From: Pedobacter glucosidilyticus
Lineage (GTDB): Bacteria; Bacteroidota; Bacteroidia; Sphingobacteriales; Sphingobacteriaceae
Length of the DNA: 14,403 bases
Direction of reading: 5' to 3'
NCBI RefSeq assembly: GCF_002483235.1
Contig: NZ_DLHN01000014.1
Span: 1 to 14,403, forward strand
Shown here in pieces: positions 1-8,300 of this stretch (position 1 is its first letter; every line of letters starts with the position of its first letter). A program made the translations under genes and the position numbers. The notes beneath the pieces were generated by a model. It was not told where the DNA came from, made no database searches, and worked only from the letters and a program-made list of their open reading frames with translations.

Positions 1-1
1 T

Positions 2-232
2 GCTAAGGCTTTAGGGGTGACTGCTGAGGGTATTACTAAGTTTAATGAAGAGGCTATATTTAATATAATCGGAAATACAGTAACCAATTATGACAATGGC
101 TCGTTATTTAATTATCAACCTACCTTTAATCCCATTGATAAATTAATCGAGGTTTATGAAGAAAATAAGAAGCTTTATGAAAAATTACTAGCCAGTGAAC
201 GGGAGAAAGTTGAACTATTGAGAAATAAATAA
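2..232 (+). CDS. XRE-family helix-turn-helix regulator, C-terminal part (5' end outside window)
   Basis: The reading frame is open from base 2, so the real start lies upstream of the window; the GTG at 17 is internal. The first visible residues (AKALGVTAEGITKFNEEAIF) look like the recognition-helix half of an XRE/Cro-type HTH. A short linker follows, then a charged, probably coiled-coil tail (EVYEENKKLYEKLLASEREKVELLRNK) of the kind seen at the C-terminus of many Bacteroidota XRE regulators, where it serves dimerisation. It ends 39 bp before the DUF433/DUF5615 pair on the same strand. Whether it regulates that pair cannot be told from here. The family call rests on the short HTH remnant and the coiled-coil tail. 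Confidence 0.65.
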   Translation, partial: AKALGVTAEGITKFNEEAIFNIIGNTVTNYDNGSLFNYQPTFNPIDKLIEVYEENKKLYEKLLASEREKVELLRNK

Positions 233-234
233 AA

Positions 235-258
235 CTAAAATATTTAGCATTATATTTG
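235..258 (+). promoter_or_regulatory. Putative Bacteroidota promoter (-7 box) with small inverted repeat, upstream of the TA pair
   Basis: TATATTTG at 251-258 fits the Bacteroidota -7 consensus TAnnTTTG exactly and lies 13 bp before the ATG at 272, so the leader would be very short. No good -33 TTTG is present at the right distance. A short inverted repeat, CTAAA-ATA-TTTAG (235-247), sits just upstream and could be an operator for the HTH-bearing antitoxin. In AT-rich sequence both could arise by chance. Confidence 0.4.
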
Positions 259-271
259 TAGTCTATTTTAA

Positions 272-952
272 ATGAAAACAGAAGCATTCAACCAACAATT
301 AGGAGCAGGTCTTTATACTTTAGCAGATATAGCTTTTCTACTAAATTTGCCAAAGGGAAAAGTACGCCGTTGGATGAAAGACTTTTGGGATACTAAATTT
401 GGTGAAGCATACCAAAATAAATATTCCTGGGGTGAAGGCCGAGACAAGGCAACTAATTTTTACATGTTGATAGAATTTTATGTGTTTTATCAATTACGAG
501 AATTAAAGGTAAGCACCCATAGAATAATTGTTGCACATCAGGATATGGCTGAACAGATGAAAACACCCTATCCATTTGCTTCCTCTAAATTATTTACTGA
601 TGGTAAAAATGTGTTGTTCACACATCATGATGGAACCATAATAGAGGCAGATAAATCTAGGCAAGCTGCTTTTAAAGAAATAATTGAAGACTTCTGTAAA
701 AAAATCTCTTTCTCCGATACTACTCAAATGGCGGAAAATTTTTATCCACTTGGCACCGATAAACATATTGTGGTTAATCCACACCATCAATTTGGGCAGC
801 CTGTTGTAAGTAAAACAAATATTCTAGCAGAGACACTATACAATTTATTTAAAGCGGGTGAAGATATTGAATTTCTTTCTCGCTTATATCAATTAGAAGA
901 GTCTGAAGTGGCTGATGCTATATCTTTATTTAACAATAAAACAGCGGCATGA
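272..952 (+). CDS. HTH + DUF433 protein, probable antitoxin of a DUF433/DUF5615 toxin-antitoxin pair
   Basis: The 226-residue protein has two parts. Residues ~14-90 look like a MerR/helix-turn-helix-type DNA-binding region (LADIAFLLNLPKGKVRRWM). Residues ~165-222 match the DUF433 pattern (HIVVNPHHQFGQPVV..TNI, then AGEDIEFLSRLYQLEESEVADAISLF). DUF433 proteins are typically ~75-110 residues and pair with DUF5615 PIN-like proteins as predicted antitoxins; the longer form here carries its own DNA-binding part, consistent with autoregulation. Its stop overlaps the next gene's start (ATGA at 949-952), which implies translational coupling. The ATG at 272 follows closely after a -7-like box. The antitoxin role is inferred from family and neighbour; no activity is shown by sequence alone. 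Confidence 0.78.
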   Translation: MKTEAFNQQLGAGLYTLADIAFLLNLPKGKVRRWMKDFWDTKFGEAYQNKYSWGEGRDKATNFYMLIEFYVFYQLRELKVSTHRIIVAHQDMAEQMKTPYPFASSKLFTDGKNVLFTHHDGTIIEADKSRQAAFKEIIEDFCKKISFSDTTQMAENFYPLGTDKHIVVNPHHQFGQPVVSKTNILAETLYNLFKAGEDIEFLSRLYQLEESEVADAISLFNNKTAA

Positions 953-1341
953 TTAAGGTTCTTATTGATGAAAACCTTTCAGAATATTTTGCCGAGGGGC
1001 TTCATCAATTACAATTACCCTTAAATAATGGAATTATCGTAACTTCTATTGCTAAAGAATTTCATAAAGGTATTAAAGATGAAGATTGGATACCTAAATG
1101 GGGAGAACAATCTGGTGTTTTTATTACCCAAGATTTAAAAATAGCCACTACCAAACATCAGGCCGCACTGTTGCAAAAGTATAATATTGGTGCTTTCTTT
1201 CTCAGTCCACCAAAAGGTTCAAAATACTGGAATAGAGTAGAAATAATTATTAGACATTGGCCAGAAATAGTAAGGTTAATCAATAACAGTAAAACACCAT
1301 ATACTTATTTTATCAGTGCTAGAAAAGTAGAAAGAAGATAA
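949..1341 (+). CDS. DUF5615 PIN-like protein, probable toxin RNase
   Basis: This 130-residue protein begins MIKVLIDENLSEYFAEGL, the usual start of the DUF5615 (Mut7-C/PIN-like) family, where the DEN acidic group (D7, E8) is part of the predicted metal site. Further acidic residues in PIN-like positions are D44-D46 (KDEDWIPKWGEQ) and D62 in FITQD. Length is close to the usual 110-130 for the family. It overlaps the upstream DUF433 gene by 4 bp, the classic antitoxin-toxin order. DUF433-DUF5615 pairs are predicted toxin-antitoxin systems in which the PIN-like partner would be a ribonuclease. The gene is convergent with hsdR, with 4 bp between stop codons, so no separate terminator fits between them. 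All family acidic residues look present, so it is probably functional. Confidence 0.78.
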   Translation: MIKVLIDENLSEYFAEGLHQLQLPLNNGIIVTSIAKEFHKGIKDEDWIPKWGEQSGVFITQDLKIATTKHQAALLQKYNIGAFFLSPPKGSKYWNRVEIIIRHWPEIVRLINNSKTPYTYFISARKVERR

Positions 1342-1345
1342 ACAA

Positions 1346-4300
1346 CTATATAGCCCCCAAAACTCTTTTTAAGGTTTCTTGCATAGCTAATTTAAAAGAA
1401 TCGTCTTTAGCTAACATGCGGTAAAGGTCTAATTCATTCTTCCGCTCTTTAGCCATCACATCTTCAAATATTTTATTAAAAGCTATTTCTCTGTTTTGTA
1501 AGTCTGCATTTGTTGCATACTTCTCCTGAAAATCGACATGATTTCTTATTTTTTGAGCAATATTTACAACTTTTACCCTTTGATCTTCTGGTGTAGCATC
1601 CCAGCCTTGAAACCAGCGTTCGTTAAAACTATTAATGATTAAATCTAATTCGTTTAATTCACTCTCCCCACCATGCGCTCCTCTAGGATTGGCATTTTGT
1701 GGATCAACTTCACTTTCACCAGAATCTAAACCTATATTCACATTTAACTTAACCCGCTCCAATCCGTAGGTGCTCAAATCAACAGCGTTTAACAATTCGT
1801 CTACAGCATCCATATCAGGATCTCTCACTATCATTTTTGGAATCAAAAACTTTAAAAACCAAAACAGTTTTTCCCAATTGGGCACTTCATAATCCATAAT
1901 GGAAGCCATTTGTCCATATATTTTTACAAATTGCTTGGCTTTAATTTTAAAGTCTGCTTTTTCTTGGTCTTCTAAATCTAAGTCTAAATTAAACCTACCA
2001 GCAGCTACATCTATCATCGGACTCAGTTGTTCTGCATTTACATTGTTAAAATACTTTTCTACAAAGTATTCTACTTCATACCACTCATAAATCCCTACGT
2101 CATCTAAACTTGCTTTAAGCTCATGTAAAACATTAATATCCGTGGCTTTACTTAATGATGTTGATGTATAAAAAGGATCGAAAGATTTTTGAATATCTTC
2201 TGTAGAGTTGTAAAAATCTAGAATAAACAAATCTTCCGTTTTCTTTCCTAAGCTATCAGCAGAACGATTTAATCTTGATAAAGCCTGAACTGCCATTACC
2301 CCTTGCAATTTTTTATCTACATACATGGCCGTAAGTTTAGGCTGATCAAATCCGGTTAGGTATTTATTGGCCACTACCAAAATACGATATTCGTCCATGT
2401 TAAAATATCTGGCAATCTTATCGCTGATATATCCAGAATCTGTAGGTTTAGCAGTGTCTAAATAGCTAGGAAAATCATTTAAGCTATCTTCTGTATGTTC
2501 TATACCGTCAACTTTTTTAGCGCCAGAAAATGCTATGGCTATTCTAAATGGATTTCCTCTTTTGGCTAATAAAGTTTTTAAAGCAAAATAATATTGAATA
2601 GCAGACTCTATACTTTGGGTAGCCACCATAGCTTTTGCTTTACCCTTTAGTTTTTTAGTATTTACCACTTTAGAAATAAAATGCTCTAACATGATTTCGC
2701 CTTTGGTAGCAATGGTTTGCGCATCTCGCTCTACATAAGCTCTTAATTTCTTTTGAGCTTTTACAGTATCAAACAAAGGGTTATCTTGTATAGATTTCTC
2801 TATCTCATAATAACTTTTATAAGTAGTATAATTGGCCAAAACATCTAAAATAAAACCTTCCTCTATGGCTTGTTTCATAGAGTATAAATGAAAAGGTTTA
2901 AACTTTCCATCTGCTTGTTTGGTGCCAAAACGTTCTAAAGTTGCATTCTTAGGCGTTGCAGTAAAAGCTAAATAAGATGCGTTACCTCTCATTTTGCGAG
3001 AACGCATGGCTTCTAAAATCTTATCCTGCGGGTCATCTTCTTCTTCCTCACTTCCTCTGCCACCCATAGCTTGGTTCATTTTGCCTGCTGCCGAACCGCT
3101 CTGACTGCTATGTGCCTCATCAATAATGACCGCAAAACGTTTATCGCTTAAATCTGCGAGGCCATCTATAATAAATGGGAACTTTTGGATGGTGGTGATG
3201 ATAATTTTTTTACCTGTTTCTAAACACTTTTTTAGTTCAGCGGATGAATATGCGTGAGCAACAATATTTTTTACTTCTGAAAAGCTCTTAATATTTTCTT
3301 TGAGTTGTTTATCTAACAATCTCCTATCGGTAACCACTATTACCGAATCGAACAATGGATTGGTGATTCCCTTACTGCCTGGTAAATTATCTTGATTGGG
3401 ATAAGCTTCTATCAATTGATAAGCAGCCCATGTTATAGAATTAGATTTGCCCGAACCTGCCGAATGCTGAATAAGATAGGTTTGCCCTACCCCTTTTTCG
3501 CTCACATCTTTGATGATATTACGCACCACATTTAGTTGATGGTAACGAGGAAAATATAATGTCTTTTTAGCTAAAGTGTCATTATCTGTCCCATCAAAGC
3601 GTACAAAATGTTGGATGATATTGGTAATGCTTTGACGAGTAAAAATCTCTTCCCATAAATAAGCTGTTTTATGCCCAAAGGGATTTACTGGGTTACCCTT
3701 ACCAAAATTATCTCCTAAATTAAAAGGAAGAAAAAATGTATTTGCCCCATTTAATTTGGTAGTCATATAAGCTTCATCGGTATCTACCGCAAAATGAACA
3801 ATACATCTACCGAAATTTAGTAGCGGCTGTGAGATGTCTCTCTTAAATTTAAACTGATTTTGCCCATGTACCTTAGCATTTTGTCCTGTCCAGTGGTTTT
3901 TTAATTCCATTGTGGCAAATGGTAAACCATTTACAAAAAGCACCATATCAATCTCTTCACCAGGGTTGTTTAAAGAATAACGTAACTGGCGGGTAACGCT
4001 AAATTGATTATGGTCAAAATCCTCTTTAACTTTTGTACTGCTACTGGCTAAAGGTAGTGGGTACAATAAGGTAAAATGCGCATCATCCACGTCTAAACCT
4101 TTACGATACAGTTTGATTATACCATATTTTTTGATCATACGGTCTAATCGCTCTAGTATTTTTAGCTTCCAATCACTTTGCTTTTGCAATTTAGCCAACT
4201 CTTCTTTTTGAGTACTTTCTAAGAAACTCCAAAAGCGTTTTTCATCTATGGCAAATTTTAGGTTGAAATCTTCTGGAAAGCCAATATAATAACCATTGCC

Positions 4301-4429
4301 ACTTCTGTATAACTCGTTTCTATCTGCTAACTCAAAACTACCACTGTTTTTAAAACTTTCAATGGTATTTCCAGTAAGGCATTTTTCTATGGAAGCTTCT
4401 AAGGCTTGTTCGTTTGTTTGTGATGGCAT
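1346..4429 (-). CDS. hsdR: Type I restriction endonuclease subunit R (HsdR)
   Basis: The 1027-residue protein is the ATP-dependent DNA translocase and nuclease of a type I restriction complex. The N-terminal PD-(D/E)xK-type site is visible as EIDMVLFVNGLPFATMELK (D161, E175, K177). Helicase motifs follow in order: Walker A HSAGSGKS (~322-329), motif Ia region VTDRRLLDKQL (~366-376), DEAH box (437-440), TATP motif III (~490-493), and motif VI QALSRLNRS in the second RecA-like domain. Length is normal for HsdR (~950-1100). It is the last gene of the operon, 8 bp after the AlbA_2 gene, and ends 4 bp from the convergent PIN-like gene. No stop or frame break is seen, so it appears intact and would cleave DNA remotely after translocation once assembled with HsdM and HsdS. 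Confidence 0.97.
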   Translation of the reverse strand: MPSQTNEQALEASIEKCLTGNTIESFKNSGSFELADRNELYRSGNGYYIGFPEDFNLKFAIDEKRFWSFLESTQKEELAKLQKQSDWKLKILERLDRMIKKYGIIKLYRKGLDVDDAHFTLLYPLPLASSSTKVKEDFDHNQFSVTRQLRYSLNNPGEEIDMVLFVNGLPFATMELKNHWTGQNAKVHGQNQFKFKRDISQPLLNFGRCIVHFAVDTDEAYMTTKLNGANTFFLPFNLGDNFGKGNPVNPFGHKTAYLWEEIFTRQSITNIIQHFVRFDGTDNDTLAKKTLYFPRYHQLNVVRNIIKDVSEKGVGQTYLIQHSAGSGKSNSITWAAYQLIEAYPNQDNLPGSKGITNPLFDSVIVVTDRRLLDKQLKENIKSFSEVKNIVAHAYSSAELKKCLETGKKIIITTIQKFPFIIDGLADLSDKRFAVIIDEAHSSQSGSAAGKMNQAMGGRGSEEEEDDPQDKILEAMRSRKMRGNASYLAFTATPKNATLERFGTKQADGKFKPFHLYSMKQAIEEGFILDVLANYTTYKSYYEIEKSIQDNPLFDTVKAQKKLRAYVERDAQTIATKGEIMLEHFISKVVNTKKLKGKAKAMVATQSIESAIQYYFALKTLLAKRGNPFRIAIAFSGAKKVDGIEHTEDSLNDFPSYLDTAKPTDSGYISDKIARYFNMDEYRILVVANKYLTGFDQPKLTAMYVDKKLQGVMAVQALSRLNRSADSLGKKTEDLFILDFYNSTEDIQKSFDPFYTSTSLSKATDINVLHELKASLDDVGIYEWYEVEYFVEKYFNNVNAEQLSPMIDVAAGRFNLDLDLEDQEKADFKIKAKQFVKIYGQMASIMDYEVPNWEKLFWFLKFLIPKMIVRDPDMDAVDELLNAVDLSTYGLERVKLNVNIGLDSGESEVDPQNANPRGAHGGESELNELDLIINSFNERWFQGWDATPEDQRVKVVNIAQKIRNHVDFQEKYATNADLQNREIAFNKIFEDVMAKERKNELDLYRMLAKDDSFKLAMQETLKRVLGAI

Positions 4430-4437
4430 AAAAGGTA

Positions 4438-6333
4438 TTATATATAAGATTTTTTATAGCATTGACCGGGATGGTTAGGTGTATGAGGATATTTCTTTTC
4501 TAATATGCCTTCTTTAATCATTTCTGGTAAAATTTTATTTTGTATATAGCTTGGTTCTCTATTAATAGCATGTGCTATTTCTTCTAAAGATTTATAATCA
4601 TCGCAATAATTTGCAATAAGATCATGTAATTCCTGTTTAGGTACTTTTTTTCTTTTTGATGAACCAATTTTGTTTCCAGAGGTGTCAACCTTTTGTGTGG
4701 AGGTGTCAACCTTTGGAACAGAAGTGTCAACCTTTGAAACAGAAGTGTCAACCTTTGGAACAGAAGTGTCAACCTTTGGAACAGAAGTGTCAACCTTTTG
4801 GACAATGTTAAGATGATAGCTAGTCCACCTTCCCTTATTTTCTGAAATTAAATATCCTTCTTTACATAAATCTTGAAGTAATTTAGTGATATCGGTTTTA
4901 TGAAGATCAAGTGCAAATTGTAAACGATTATTACTTATTTCTCCTTCTATTTCGCAAATAGCTAATACAGTTAATCTATCCTTTCCTATATATTGAATAT
5001 TATTTCCAAAAAGTCTTTGCAAATGTTCTAAAGTATCTTGTGGTAAGATACTAAACATGGGCATATTTAATTCTATACGGTCAGGCTGGTTTGTAACATT
5101 CAAATACGGACTTTGCCAATGTGCCTGATCCCACCCTGAAAAGATTTTATTAACCCCACTACCTGCTTTTTCTGCACTTCCAATCATCATAAACATTTTC
5201 TGGAGGTTAGGATTCCTACATTCACTAATACCACCTAAATAATACTGGTGCAAGGTTACCAATAATGTACCTGGGTTAGAAAAGCGGAACATCTCTTTTC
5301 TTGATTCTATAATAATACTGCCTGGAGCTGTATAATCTGCATGTACCAAAGTATTAATAAAAGCTTCACGTAAAGCAACATGCGCAGGTGTTTCATCTTT
5401 TCGCCTACCTTCTTCCAATATAAAAGGTTTGGGCAAACGAAGTGAAATTTTAGGCCAAACTCTTAAGTAAAATTGAAATAGATTTGCCTCCCAACTACCG
5501 TCGGGATGAATACGATCTGTCCACCGTACAGTTTCGTCTTCAGAAAGATTTTCTCGATAATCAGGAAAAAATGAAGGTGATGCTTCTATATCAGTAATAC
5601 TAAGATTTTTACCAAACATTAGAATACCTGCTAATGTAAAACCTTCCCTTTTACTTACTCTATCTCTACGGTAACCTCCAAGTTGTGTTAATAATTCAAT
5701 ATCCGTTAAGGTTAACCACGGGTGAGTAGGCTTATCTGAAGAAAATAATTGACGATATCGTTTAATACTATCCACATCTATATCGTCCATACTATATCCA
5801 ATTAAAATTCTGCTATCATGATGAAGAGAAGGGTCAGCATCTGCTAGCATACGCCTTACTTCATCATCAGTACATTTATAATCTCCCTCATAATTTCGTT
5901 TGAAAGTATTTCCAAAAGGTATCTTTGTTTTAAAAATGGGCTTTTCCTCCCGTTTTGCAACCCTTACATTAAAAGCAAGAACAGTTTTATTATCTGCCTT
6001 TATCTCTTTTACATCATCATTTACAAAAATATTACGACTAACAGTTGCAGGATTGTTTACACCATTCCAAAATATCTTCTTATAGTTTTCGATTTGCTCT
6101 TTTTCTAAGCCTTCTACCTTAAAAAATCCTTTTTTTTCAGTAACACCAAGAATAATTAACCCCCCTTCTGTATTAGCTAATGCAGAATAAGTTTCCCAAA
6201 AGCTTTGTGGAAAGCCATTTAATGCAGATTTATATTCTAAATCGCTTGATTCATTCTCGGGAAATATATTGTATATTTCTTCCAAAACAGGCAAACCTGA
6301 AGGATTAAACAAGCTGAGTTGTAAATTTTTCAT
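4438..6333 (-). CDS. AlbA_2/Schlafen-type protein with GHKL-like ATPase domain and winged-helix C-terminus
   Basis: The 631-residue protein begins with an AlbA_2 (divergent AAA-4/Schlafen core) domain: ENESSDLEYKSAL (~27-37) and ALANTEGGLIILGV (~51-64). Residues ~315-400 resemble the HATPase_c_4 domain of COG2865 proteins (LREAFINTLVHADY at 321-334, SNPG 352-355, EKAGSGV 388-394). A helix-turn-helix-like region (~452-505) follows, then six KVDTSxx repeats (513-554), a basic patch and a second winged helix (~565-625). Proteins of this class are usually annotated as ATP-binding or transcriptional regulators and often sit inside type I restriction operons; their biochemical role there is not settled. 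It lies between the broken nuclease gene (39 bp upstream) and hsdR (8 bp downstream), so it is cotranscribed. It could be a regulator, an anti-phage accessory or a nucleic-acid sensor; the sequence does not decide. Confidence 0.85.
   Translation of the reverse strand: MKNLQLSLFNPSGLPVLEEIYNIFPENESSDLEYKSALNGFPQSFWETYSALANTEGGLIILGVTEKKGFFKVEGLEKEQIENYKKIFWNGVNNPATVSRNIFVNDDVKEIKADNKTVLAFNVRVAKREEKPIFKTKIPFGNTFKRNYEGDYKCTDDEVRRMLADADPSLHHDSRILIGYSMDDIDVDSIKRYRQLFSSDKPTHPWLTLTDIELLTQLGGYRRDRVSKREGFTLAGILMFGKNLSITDIEASPSFFPDYRENLSEDETVRWTDRIHPDGSWEANLFQFYLRVWPKISLRLPKPFILEEGRRKDETPAHVALREAFINTLVHADYTAPGSIIIESRKEMFRFSNPGTLLVTLHQYYLGGISECRNPNLQKMFMMIGSAEKAGSGVNKIFSGWDQAHWQSPYLNVTNQPDRIELNMPMFSILPQDTLEHLQRLFGNNIQYIGKDRLTVLAICEIEGEISNNRLQFALDLHKTDITKLLQDLCKEGYLISENKGRWTSYHLNIVQKVDTSVPKVDTSVPKVDTSVSKVDTSVPKVDTSTQKVDTSGNKIGSSKRKKVPKQELHDLIANYCDDYKSLEEIAHAINREPSYIQNKILPEMIKEGILEKKYPHTPNHPGQCYKKSYI
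4672..4797 (-). repeat. Six tandem 21-bp units encoding KVDTSxx within the AlbA_2 gene
   Basis: GTGTCAAC starts at 4682, 4703, 4724, 4745, 4766 and 4787, an exact 21-bp period. In the coding frame each unit reads KVDTSxx, with the last two residues VP, VP, VS, VP, TQ, GN from N- to C-terminus. Since 21 is a multiple of 3, gain or loss of units would lengthen or shorten the linker between the two winged-helix regions without breaking the frame. The central copies are the most alike, as expected of slippage-prone tandem repeats. Confidence 0.95.
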
Positions 6334-6372
6334 GTAACCAAATTTATTAAATCCGAGCCGAACAACATTTTT

Positions 6373-7055
6373 TTAATTAAGTAAATTATTTGAAATAAAA
6401 ATTTCTTTAATACTTTCCCAATCCAGCTCTGTATTCCTCATCAATCTTTTACTCTTGGTATGTTCTAAATCAGAATAATTTATCTCGATCAATTGAAGAC
6501 CATTTTTAGGAATTACTATCCTGCGTTTTTCGTCGTATTGTTTGCGTTGTTCGCCTCTGGATACGCCTGATGAAGTTATCCTCTTATCAAAAAATTTTAC
6601 TTCTTCTGTATGTTGCCTTTCCCTGTATTCAATTACTAATTTCAAATCTGGGTAATAAGCATCTACGGGTAGTTTTACTCCAGAATCTCCTCTTAAAAAG
6701 TCGAAACGATATTGTCTTAATGCTTTTTGTTTCAACAATTCATCGCATAAATTAATAACATAAGCTCATCACTTTCTGTACGGTTATTATTTATTAAAGC
6801 CTGAGTTTTGACTTTAGGTGGCCTTACTTTTTCTTTAATAATAGAGGGCTTTGCTTGCTCTCCAATGCTTACCACTTTACGGAAATCCTGAACGGTATAA
6901 CCATTTCCAATACCAAAATCATAAGCAAAAAAGCCCAGTTTTCTTATTTTATTTCTAATACTTTTCTGTTGCTGTGTATCAGAAATTAATTTTTCCTCTA
7001 TTAAGGCTTCAATTAATTTTGCTTCTTCTTGACTAAAAATGGCTTTTCCTTTCAT
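6373..7055 (-). pseudogene. Vsr/DUF559-like nuclease-fold protein, disrupted by a 1-nt frameshift
   Basis: Two overlapping open frames here are best read as one gene of about 227 codons. The first frame (start 7055) reads MKGKAIFSQEEAKLIEALIE.. to ..RTESDE (residue 97), then runs ten junk residues to a stop at 6732. A -1 shift near 6764-6768 continues as AYVINLCDELLKQKAL, joining directly onto QYRFDFLRGDSGVKLPVDAYYP and ending at 6373. The C-terminal half has a restriction-endonuclease-like core: VDAYYPDLKLVIEYRERQH (likely D and E metal ligands) and later IVIPKNGLQLIEINY, as in Vsr/DUF559-type folds. The frame of the second part has two stops (TGA TGA) just upstream and only TTG as a possible start, so independent translation is unlikely. 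No canonical slippery heptamer is seen. A sequencing error is the main alternative. The gene sits 9 bp after hsdS. Confidence 0.8.
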
Positions 7056-7064
7056 CTTCTATAA

Positions 7065-8300
7065 CTAATTATAAACCTTAATCTTCCCAGTTACCGCACT
7101 ATTTATCAAACTCGCCTTATACTCCTTTAGCTTTTCTATCTCTTTTTCTTTGAGGGAAATGGTGTTAGAGATTTTATTAGAAACATTTTCAATATATTTT
7201 GAAATTTGTTCTTGTTCTGTTTTTGAAGGATAAGGGAACAATATATTTTTAATTACGTTTACGGCAATACCTGGCTGTGCTGCTGACTGAGATAATCTGT
7301 TAAAATCTGCAATTTTAATAGCTTCACCTAACCAAATCAAACTTTCATTGTTAATTATGTAAACCACAATTGCATGTTCTGATGCAAAAAATTGACCTTT
7401 AGCAAAATTAACATTACCACATAATGCACCTTGCCTTCCAATTAAAATAAATTCTCCCTCATTTGTAAATCTATCTGTATATCCTCTAAATCCATTTCCA
7501 CCAAAAACAGGATAACCTTCCTCGGTAAATTTTTCTGATGAAATTGTTTCTCCACTTTGAAGTCTTGCAATATATTTCAAAGCTTTCACCTCCCAACCCT
7601 CTGGAATTTCTCCAATCCATTCTACACCGCTATCTTTTAGTTTTGAATTTTTATCTAAACCTTTGGTTACCGCTTGATGTATGAGAATTTGCCTACGTTC
7701 TTTTAATAATTCTATTTGCTTTTCTTTAATAGCAATAGCTTGCTCTATTAAAGCAGATTTTTTATCTAGGAAATTGGCAATGGCAGTTTGTTCTTGTAAG
7801 TGTGGAACAAGGAAAGGGATTTCTCTCATTCTAGCCTTGGATAAATCCCACTGCCCAATCCTTACTCCGTCGGAGGCAGAGCCGAAAAAAGAAATAAATA
7901 ATTTACTTCTTATAGCATAATGGAAGTATTTTGCATGCACATCGGTTCTAAGATTAAAAATAAAATAAGCTGGACTAACAATTCCATCATATTGTGAAAT
8001 GCCATATGAGCCTTGCCAAGCCTTCATCTTATTCATTCCAAATTGTCCTTTTCTTAAAACTTTATAGTTAGATAAATCATCAGGTATGAAATTGTGATTT
8101 TCAGTCTCGTTCTCCAAATCCCTAAGAATAACACCTTTTTCTCTGGTTATTGAAAGAAGTGGTAAGTCGACTCTATTATTCTCAGAAACTGGTGTTAAAA
8201 TCACACCTAGTTTTGAAATTTTCCACCCCTCAGGAATTTCTCCCAACCATTCCACACCAGAATCTTTATAGCTATCGTATTTTTTCAGCTTAATTTCCAT
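7065..8300 (-). CDS. hsdS: Type I restriction specificity subunit (HsdS)
   Basis: The 411-residue protein has the two-fold layout of HsdS. TRD1 (~14-165) opens with YKDSGVEWLGEIPEGW; a conserved helical spacer follows (LQEQTAIANFLDKKSALIEQ.., ~168-212). TRD2 (~222-370) opens with the near-copy LKDSGVEWIGEIPEGW, and a second helical spacer ends the protein (EQEQISKYIENVSNKIS.., ~370-405). It would give the HsdM/HsdR complex its bipartite target; the target itself cannot be read from the sequence. Length is normal. The start overlaps the RhuM-family gene by 11 bp, so translation is probably coupled. The paired ~46-bp segments opening the two TRDs are similar at the DNA level (8223-8268 and 7593-7638), which could help TRD exchange. 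Confidence 0.96.
   Translation of the reverse strand: MEIKLKKYDSYKDSGVEWLGEIPEGWKISKLGVILTPVSENNRVDLPLLSITREKGVILRDLENETENHNFIPDDLSNYKVLRKGQFGMNKMKAWQGSYGISQYDGIVSPAYFIFNLRTDVHAKYFHYAIRSKLFISFFGSASDGVRIGQWDLSKARMREIPFLVPHLQEQTAIANFLDKKSALIEQAIAIKEKQIELLKERRQILIHQAVTKGLDKNSKLKDSGVEWIGEIPEGWEVKALKYIARLQSGETISSEKFTEEGYPVFGGNGFRGYTDRFTNEGEFILIGRQGALCGNVNFAKGQFFASEHAIVVYIINNESLIWLGEAIKIADFNRLSQSAAQPGIAVNVIKNILFPYPSKTEQEQISKYIENVSNKISNTISLKEKEIEKLKEYKASLINSAVTGKIKVYN

Noticed and set aside
1342..1345. Bidirectional terminator between the PIN-like gene and hsdR
   Set aside because: Only 4 bp separate the stop codons, and no GC-rich hairpin with T-runs was found around 1320-1380.
4584..4805. Open frame with repeated RLTLLFQ opposite in phase to the AlbA_2 gene
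   Set aside because: It is the out-of-frame shadow of the 21-bp KVDTSxx repeat; period 21 keeps every frame open.
6732..6790. Programmed -1 frameshifting in the nuclease-fold gene
   Set aside because: No X-XXY-YYZ slippery heptamer or obvious downstream stem was seen at the shift point; mutation or read error is simpler.
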